Assembly (NCBI GenBank): GCA_018896395.1
Contig: JAHIMN010000184.1
Location: 1 to 10,896 of the forward strand
Origin: Verrucomicrobiota bacterium
GTDB taxonomy: Bacteria; Verrucomicrobiota; Kiritimatiellia; JAAZAB01
Direction of reading: 5' to 3'
DNA: 10,896 nt
Below are positions 6,045 to 10,896 of the stretch, in pieces; position 1 is the first letter of the stretch; each line of letters begins with the position of its first letter. The notes under the pieces are model-generated. The model was given only the letters and a program-made list of their open reading frames with translations, made no database searches and was not told where the DNA came from. The translations under genes and the position numbers were made by a program.

Positions 6045-8071
6045 TTCCTTGTGGCAAGCGCGCGCACCTGGCGGGCAGCCAGAGGCACTAGAACTCTCCC
6101 GTCGTCAGATCGAAATTTTTCCAGGGTAATGCAGTCACAAATGGCAGTTCCAGTCTGCATACGGAGCCGGACCTCACATGACGGTTTCCCCGGATTGTGG
6201 AGGAATATGATCCTGTCTTTCCCAAGGCGCGCGGTGTTGACCCAGGCTGGACCTTCAAACGAAATGGGAGCACGGACGCCCCTTTCACGGAGCCATTTCC
6301 CGAGCCAGTTGGCAAAGAGCGCCGAACCCGCTGCCTGCTCCGCTCCTGCAAACGCGGCGATGTATGTGGCCGTTCCCTTGCCTACCTTGCGGGTCAGAAC
6401 CGCCGGATGCTTGCCGCTCTTCAGAACAACGCAGGTGCCCTTTTGCACACGGACTTCTTCAAACAGGTGCCGGCCGGCCAACAGCTCCGTATTCGTCTCG
6501 GGATCCACAAACCCGAATCGTTCCCCGCCGTGGCGACTGACCACATGCAGGCCGAAGAGCTTCAGCAAATTGTCGCCGGGCGACTTTTCAAACGCCCTGC
6601 CGCGCGGATCAAAAACTCCTGTGAAAGGACCGGCAATAAGATGTCCTCCGGCCCGAACCCAGCGATCGAGCGTCCTGCTCAGGCCGCCGCGAAGAACGAC
6701 AAGACTCGGCGCCAGAATCAGCTTGAGATTCTTTGGTGGCGCTTTTGCGCAAAGCTGCCGGGCCAGCAGAAAGTCCGGGCTGTGTCCCAGACCAAGAACG
6801 GCGCGAAGCCATTCCTCGAATTCCCGGTACTCCTGCCACGGTTGATTCATCCATGATTCGCTCGCCGAACGGAATGCAAGATCGAGCGGTTCCAAGAGTA
6901 TTCCGATAACGGCCGGATCATATTTAAGATTGTCCGTATCCCAGGCCGCCAGACCTTTGGCCAGCTTCGCCAGAGCAGTAAATCGCTCAGACCGGCTCCC
7001 ATCGTGGTTCAGCAGACCGAAATTTGGAGCTTCCTGACCGACAATCTCGTTCCTGTACTGCCAGAAGCTCGCCGCTACGGCACCGTGCGCCATCGCTTTC
7101 AGCGCATCCGAAACCAGGTCCTGGCCCGAAAAAGTAAAGTGCCCGTAATAATAGACCATGCGTCCGCCGCAATGCTCTGTGAGCCACCACTTGCCGGGTC
7201 CCTTGATGGACCGTTGTTTAATGGCGGACATCGTGTCATAGAAAGGGTCCCGGTTGTAAGTGCTGTTTCCATAGACGTCAACACAAGCTGCGACCGACCA
7301 GTCATCGCGGTCGCCGAGATACGGGGAGTTGCCGTTAGTGTGCATGGAAACAGGCCGGTCCGGGTCCACCCGCCTTACGAGATCCGCACGGCGCCGGCCT
7401 TCATCCACGGTCATCTCCCAAAGGAACTCCGCGCGGTCAGCGACGTATTGCAGGAGGGGCAGACCTTCCGTGGCCGGATTGGGCAGATTCAGTTCCGCGA
7501 AACTGACAAATTGTGTCCCGTTGGTCTGATTGTATGACTCCAGGGCCCCGTACCTGCGTTGCGCCCATTTCCGATAGGCAGACTGCGTGTACGGATCGTG
7601 GGAAAGCATGGGCAGCTGGATTTCGTTCCACAGACTCCAGATGTGAATAGCCGGATGATCCTTAAGATGGCTGACGACCTGCCGATAATAGTCGTCAATC
7701 AAGCTTCGTCCAGCGGGGTGATAGGGATTGATTCCCGGCCAGCCCCCAAGCTGCAGCATGGCGTGAGCGTGCAGCGGCACGGGCTGTCCGCGCTCATTGA
7801 CCAATCGCGCGTCAGGAAAGCGGCGCACCACCCAGTCGGGAGCGCTCTCGGGGACTAATTGCATCCGCACACCCAGTTTGTATCTGCGGGCCAGATCGAG
7901 CAGGCGGCGGTATTTGTCCAGTTCCCAGCGATTCTCTTCAGGATTGATGTAGCGCCAGGGTATCCAGCATCCGATAAACGAAAAGCCGGCGGACGCCAGG
8001 TCGGCCAAGTCTTTGCGCCAGAATTTTTCCGGCGGATTTGGATCTCTGAAGTACTGCGTCCCAATTCTCAT
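6041..8071 (-). CDS. Glycoside hydrolase family 42 protein (beta-galactosidase type)
   Basis: A 676-aa protein from the ATG at 8071. GH42 enzymes release terminal beta-D-galactose with retention through two Glu residues in a (beta/alpha)8 barrel. The N-terminus MRIGTQYFRDPNPPEKFWRK followed by GFSFIGCWIPWRYINPEE is typical of the family. WSLWNEI gives the acid/base Glu150 after Asn149; KWWLTEHCGG gives the nucleophile Glu299. Residues about 390-540 (VIGILLEPLDLAF, LKLILAPSLVVL, WVRAGGHLIAGPF) match the flavodoxin-like trimerisation domain, and a small beta domain closes the protein. The frame stays open upstream to an ATG at 8194, but that start would overlap the GH95-like gene and lacks a Shine-Dalgarno site, while 8071 has GGAGG six bases upstream and begins exactly at the family start. 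No signal peptide, so probably cytoplasmic. It lies 103 bases after the GH95-like gene and is coupled to the broken gene downstream. Confidence 0.92.
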   Translation of the reverse strand: MRIGTQYFRDPNPPEKFWRKDLADLASAGFSFIGCWIPWRYINPEENRWELDKYRRLLDLARRYKLGVRMQLVPESAPDWVVRRFPDARLVNERGQPVPLHAHAMLQLGGWPGINPYHPAGRSLIDDYYRQVVSHLKDHPAIHIWSLWNEIQLPMLSHDPYTQSAYRKWAQRRYGALESYNQTNGTQFVSFAELNLPNPATEGLPLLQYVADRAEFLWEMTVDEGRRRADLVRRVDPDRPVSMHTNGNSPYLGDRDDWSVAACVDVYGNSTYNRDPFYDTMSAIKQRSIKGPGKWWLTEHCGGRMVYYYGHFTFSGQDLVSDALKAMAHGAVAASFWQYRNEIVGQEAPNFGLLNHDGSRSERFTALAKLAKGLAAWDTDNLKYDPAVIGILLEPLDLAFRSASESWMNQPWQEYREFEEWLRAVLGLGHSPDFLLARQLCAKAPPKNLKLILAPSLVVLRGGLSRTLDRWVRAGGHLIAGPFTGVFDPRGRAFEKSPGDNLLKLFGLHVVSRHGGERFGFVDPETNTELLAGRHLFEEVRVQKGTCVVLKSGKHPAVLTRKVGKGTATYIAAFAGAEQAAGSALFANWLGKWLRERGVRAPISFEGPAWVNTARLGKDRIIFLHNPGKPSCEVRLRMQTGTAICDCITLEKFRSDDGRVLVPLAARQVRALATRK

Positions 8072-8077
8072 TGTTGC

Positions 8078-8082
8078 CCTCC
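8078..8082 (-). promoter_or_regulatory. Shine-Dalgarno site that fixes the GH42 start
   Basis: GGAGG on the minus strand, inside GGGGAGGG, lies six bases before the ATG at 8071. It is the reason for choosing that start over the in-frame ATG at 8194, which would extend the protein by 41 residues of unlikely sequence. Confidence 0.8.
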
Positions 8083-8174
8083 CCAGCAACCCACTTTGTC
8101 CTGTTTTATCCATCCAGATGGGATGGGCCTTCTCACGGCTACGCAGTCGCAAACCCGCAAGCCGGATGCTCAAC

Positions 8175-10751
8175 TCATGAAACGCCTCTCGCATCGTCCA
8201 CGATGGGAATGTTGCTGATCCAGGGAATCTCCTTGCTGATCACGTACACCTGGCCTTTGCGGGTCGGGAATTCAATCGTCTGGCCGGGCAGGTAGATGTG
8301 GTCCAGGTAAGGCGCCATTGCCCCCTGATCCTCGACGCGGTCAAATCGCGTGGCGGCATGAAGCTCATAAACCTTGACCTGCACGCCGAGATCCGGCTCG
8401 CCCACGAACGGGTTGTGCATCCGCAACCGGTTGCCGCACAGGCTCTGCACGATCACGTACTGCGTCAGGTTGTTGCGCCGTTCCGCCGAGACCAGGAACC
8501 CGCCCTGGGCCCGCAGCGAGTGGAACCGTATCGGTTCCGGGCCGGGCGGTACGGCCGGGAAGACCCTGAGCACGCCGCCCTGCCCTGAGCCTGCCTGCGG
8601 TGAGCTTGTCGAACCCGCTGAAGAGTCGAAGCTCTGCAGCAGCATTTCGTTCAAAAACACGGTCAAGCCGGGCGGCGTGTCCACTTGCAGGTAGTGGGCG
8701 CCATGCCCGGTCACGAACCCCGACGGGCTCAGAGACTTGCAGACGAATTCCGCCATGCGCAGGCCCCGTTCAACGTGCCCCATGCGCAAGAGCGCTGTGG
8801 CTTGGATCGCTCCGGAGAAGCCGCCGACGGCGTCGGGATTCTTGCGGAAGCGGTAGTACTCCTCGATGGTCGCCTGCGCCTGCCGGCGCAGCGCGTCCGG
8901 CCCGGCATCGGCGGCGACCAGTTCCATCGGGAAGATGGCCATGAACCGCGCCCAGTCCCACTGGTGCCACAGTCCACCCTTGTCGTCGAACTCCATCCAA
9001 ACGCCTTCCTCGTTGGCGGGAACCGAGGGCAACCGGCTCAGGACGTCCTGCCAGCGCTCGCGGTCCGCCGCGTCCACATCGAGCGCCGCGGCCGCTTCGA
9101 GGACCATCTGGAATGTCCGGATGACGACGGGCAGGTCCCACGACGAGTTTCGGCCCGCGCCGTCGATGCGTCCGATGTTAATCTCCATCTGGACCGTTGG
9201 AAAGACATACAGATTCCCCTCGGGATCCTCCTGCAGGTAGTCTTCGTAGAACAGTGCGCACTCCTTCAACAGCGGGTACGCGTACCTGGCCAGGAACTCG
9301 CAATCGCCGCTGAACCGGTAGTGCCACCAGAAGTGCTCGGCCAGCCAGCCGCCGGCCCCGATCCAGGTGCTCAGCAGCAGCGGTCCGGCGGTCTCGATGC
9401 CGTCCCTACCCATGGAGATGGGAAAGCGGGCGCCCCGCATTTGGAAGTAACCCGCTGCCGCCCGTTTGGCCTGCGGCAGGGCTTCCCAGAACAGCCGATA
9501 GAACGGCTCGCCTAATTCCAGGCGGTTGGCGGTGTACTGGCCCCAGTACACGATCTGTATGTTGATGTTGTTGTGGAAATCCGCGTTCCACGCCGGGTAG
9601 TTCTCCTTGATCCAGTTGCCCTGCAGGCCCGGACTCAGGCGGCCGGGCCGGCAGATGGAGGCCTGCTGATACAGGGCCTGATACCAGGCGCGCTCCACCG
9701 TCTTCCATGGCGTGGCCACATACCCGCGCCGCCAAAACCCGTGCCACCACTGCCGGTGGGTTTCGCGCAGCGCGTCAAAACCAGCCTTCAGCGCCTCATC
9801 GAGATTCCGGTGCGCCTGCTTCAGCGGATTGTCCGAGTCCCGGCTGGTCACCAGAGTGCAATATAGGTTCAGGACCGGGTTGAACGGCTTACCTGCGGCG
9901 CTGACGTGCCCGTTCAACTCCACAAACTTGAACCCGCGCGTGTCAGTCGTGGCCATCAGCACAAAATGTTCTCCGCCGGGCAGGTCCTGGCAGATCCAGA
10001 AGCGGTTGCCGCGGATGTGCGCGACGGGCTTCTCCATGTTGGGATCATCCTCGCGCCAGAGGCTCAGACGGACGTCTCCGTGCCACGGCATGCCGGGATC
10101 GGGCTTCACCTGCACCGCGAAAACGTTGCGCGCCGCGTGCACAAAGGAGGTCAGGGTGACGGTGGTGCCGTGCCCCTCAAAGCCGCGCCGGGCATGGGGT
10201 CGATCGCCGCTGGGTGTCCAGGTCTGCACGGTCTCGGCATTGGCGAAGGACAGCCGCTGGCGGAAGCGGCTGACGACGGCGCACGGGTACAGCTCCAGCC
10301 GTAGCATGCCGCCGGGCTTGGCCGTGGTCTGGCGACTTGGCCGCCGGACCAGTTCCGCCTTCAAGCGCTCGAACGCCTCCACGTCGCCGCGCGCCAACAC
10401 GTTGCGCAGGTCGGCCAAATGCCCCTTGGGATAGCTCGGTTTGCCGAACGGCGTGTAGTCCCAAAGGTCGGTCTTGCCGATACTGAACAGCGTGGCTTCG
10501 GGCGGGCCGTACGCCAGCACGCCCAGGTCGCCGTTGCCCATCGGACAGCCGTTGACCCAGTGTGCCTGCGGTTCCATGTACTCGATGCCGTAGCGCGCAT
10601 CGAGATAGGCGATGGGATCCAGCCGGAAACGGTTCCACCGGTCCGACATGGTCTGGTGCACCTCGCCCGGCAGCATGCCCCGTTCGTCCTCTCGTCGCCA
10701 GAAGGCCGCGGTCTTTTTCCGCACGCTCCGTCGGTTCTTGTCTGTGCTCAT
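8175..10751 (-). CDS. GH95-like glycoside hydrolase (alpha-L-fucosidase / alpha-L-galactosidase type)
   Basis: An 858-aa protein. GH95 enzymes are inverting exo-hydrolases of alpha-1,2-fucosyl or alpha-galactosyl ends. The N-terminal beta domain begins near 65 with WVNGCPMGNGDLGVLAYG, the family's GNG-LG signature. The (alpha/alpha)6 domain carries SPGLQGNWIKENYPAWNADF and HNNINIQ (393-399), equivalent to the H-NIN motif whose Asn pair activates water in AfcA (here Asn395 and Asn397). MEIN gives Glu523 in the place of the catalytic acid, and LQVD gives Asp691 in the place of the family Asp. The order and spacing match the family; sequence around Glu523 is divergent, so specificity is open. 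No signal peptide: a basic N-terminus suggests the cytoplasm. The start has AAAGGAG four bases upstream. Residues 708-724 are a Ser/Gly-rich segment encoded by repeat-like DNA. GC content looks higher than elsewhere in the window. It is the second gene of the probable operon, 53 bases after the FGE-type gene. Confidence 0.85.
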   Translation of the reverse strand: MSTDKNRRSVRKKTAAFWRREDERGMLPGEVHQTMSDRWNRFRLDPIAYLDARYGIEYMEPQAHWVNGCPMGNGDLGVLAYGPPEATLFSIGKTDLWDYTPFGKPSYPKGHLADLRNVLARGDVEAFERLKAELVRRPSRQTTAKPGGMLRLELYPCAVVSRFRQRLSFANAETVQTWTPSGDRPHARRGFEGHGTTVTLTSFVHAARNVFAVQVKPDPGMPWHGDVRLSLWREDDPNMEKPVAHIRGNRFWICQDLPGGEHFVLMATTDTRGFKFVELNGHVSAAGKPFNPVLNLYCTLVTSRDSDNPLKQAHRNLDEALKAGFDALRETHRQWWHGFWRRGYVATPWKTVERAWYQALYQQASICRPGRLSPGLQGNWIKENYPAWNADFHNNINIQIVYWGQYTANRLELGEPFYRLFWEALPQAKRAAAGYFQMRGARFPISMGRDGIETAGPLLLSTWIGAGGWLAEHFWWHYRFSGDCEFLARYAYPLLKECALFYEDYLQEDPEGNLYVFPTVQMEINIGRIDGAGRNSSWDLPVVIRTFQMVLEAAAALDVDAADRERWQDVLSRLPSVPANEEGVWMEFDDKGGLWHQWDWARFMAIFPMELVAADAGPDALRRQAQATIEEYYRFRKNPDAVGGFSGAIQATALLRMGHVERGLRMAEFVCKSLSPSGFVTGHGAHYLQVDTPPGLTVFLNEMLLQSFDSSAGSTSSPQAGSGQGGVLRVFPAVPPGPEPIRFHSLRAQGGFLVSAERRNNLTQYVIVQSLCGNRLRMHNPFVGEPDLGVQVKVYELHAATRFDRVEDQGAMAPYLDHIYLPGQTIEFPTRKGQVYVISKEIPWISNIPIVDDARGVS
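8580..8630. repeat. Palindromic-repeat-like segment inside the GH95-like gene
   Basis: The segment encodes FDSSAGSTSSPQAGSGQ (residues 708-724). On the plus strand it holds two TGAGC (8586-8590, 8601-8605) and two GTCGAA (8608-8613, 8625-8630). The motif TTCGACAAGCTCA with GGCTCAGGGC is one I recall as a widespread dispersed intergenic repeat in environmental genomes. The GH95-like fragment near 5830 lacks this piece: MLLQS-H-GG there against MLLQS-17 residues-GG here, a net gain of 16 codons, in frame. Confidence 0.6.
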
Positions 10752-10755
10752 ATCG

Positions 10756-10762
10756 CTCCTTT
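10756..10762 (-). promoter_or_regulatory. Shine-Dalgarno site of the GH95-like gene
   Basis: AAAGGAG on the minus strand ends four bases before the ATG at 10751. It favours this start over the internal Met residues 26 and 35. The spacing is slightly short. Confidence 0.65.
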
Positions 10763-10804
10763 ACGCAATTCAAAGACCATCGTTGATTGCACAACAGAAC
10801 ATCT

Positions 10805-10896
10805 TCATTTCCCCGTCCCGTTCACCAGGCATCGCACCCGGAAGCCGATGTTGTTGGCGACGCGGGTGGGCGGGGCGCTGTAGCGCGCCGCCAGGT
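10805..10896 (-). CDS. C-terminal end of a formylglycine-generating-enzyme (FGE/sulfatase-modifying) type protein, partial
   Basis: The last 29 codons and a TGA are visible; the rest lies beyond the window edge. The text LAARYSAPPTRVANNIGFRV then RCLVNG matches the end of the FGE-sulfatase domain, in which a basic residue cluster and a short loop precede the near-invariant GFR. True FGEs oxidise an active-site Cys of sulfatases to formylglycine, but many proteins with this fold are not converters, and the catalytic Cys pair is outside the window. It is co-directional with and 53 bases upstream of the GH95-like gene, so it is probably in the same transcript and hints at sulfated glycan substrates. 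Confidence 0.7.
   Translation of the reverse strand, partial: LAARYSAPPTRVANNIGFRVRCLVNGTGK

Noticed and set aside
6012..6845. Long plus-strand ORF (277 codons) opposite the GH42 gene
   Set aside because: It is antisense to a gene with both catalytic Glu motifs, and its Arg/Ser/Pro-rich text has no recognisable domain; it is a high-GC shadow.
8072..8194. N-terminal extension of GH42 to the ATG at 8194
   Set aside because: The extension overlaps the GH95-like gene, lacks a Shine-Dalgarno site and does not resemble GH42; the ATG at 8071 has an ideal GGAGG.
8685..9515. Plus-strand ORF (276 codons) opposite the GH95-like gene
   Set aside because: Shadow of a GC-rich gene; Arg/Gly/Pro-biased product with no domain and no Shine-Dalgarno site.

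Overview
The window looks like a contig piece from an environmental bacterium of the PVC kind (Lentisphaerota, Kiritimatiellota or Planctomycetota are the best guesses) or a neighbouring candidate phylum. The reasons are a carbohydrate-active gene set (GH95-like, GH42 and GH9 enzymes, and a formylglycine-generating-enzyme-type protein), a large secreted protein with a GATase-like C-terminus, and several families of short palindromic intergenic repeats next to worn transposase remnants. This assignment is inference from gene content.

Layout. Positions 45-1961 (+) hold one intact secreted protein of 638 aa with a beta-sandwich N-terminal half and a glutamine-amidotransferase-like C-terminal domain. 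It converges on minus-strand material. Positions 1962-2407 hold a 59-aa remnant of an IS200-like/RAYT transposase that runs into a REP-like hairpin, plus a short unrecognised fragment. Positions 2408-4111 (-) hold an intact GH9-family glycoside hydrolase with its own promoter and a dyad in its leader. Positions 4112-5143 are a mosaic of debris: a palindromic repeat block, a fragment resembling the end of an IS91-type transposase, a truncated transaldolase-like gene and an orphan consensus promoter in AT-rich DNA. Positions 5144-6044 are broken minus-strand coding sequence in at least four reading frames. Its beginning is translationally coupled (ATGA overlap) to the GH42 gene. Positions 6041-10896 (-) form a probable operon: the end of an FGE/sulfatase-modifying-type gene, a GH95-like alpha-fucosidase-type enzyme (858 aa), a GH42 beta-galactosidase-type enzyme (676 aa from the start chosen here), and the broken coupled gene.

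How the genes fit together. GH95 (alpha-L-fucosidase or alpha-L-galactosidase) and GH42 (beta-galactosidase) next to one another suggest stepwise trimming of fucosylated or galactosylated oligosaccharides. Neither has a visible signal peptide, so they probably act inside the cell on imported oligosaccharides. The FGE-type neighbour hints at, but does not prove, a link to sulfated glycans. The GH9 enzyme appears to be a separate unit and also lacks a signal peptide.

The most interesting signals are a palindromic-repeat-like segment carried in frame inside the GH95-like gene, where a broken paralogous fragment in the same window lacks it; the accumulation of mobile-element debris and truncated genes at 1962-2407 and 4112-6044; and an orphan strong promoter with a dyad around its -10 box. 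I see no CRISPR array, tRNA, rRNA, defence system or convincing previously undescribed system.
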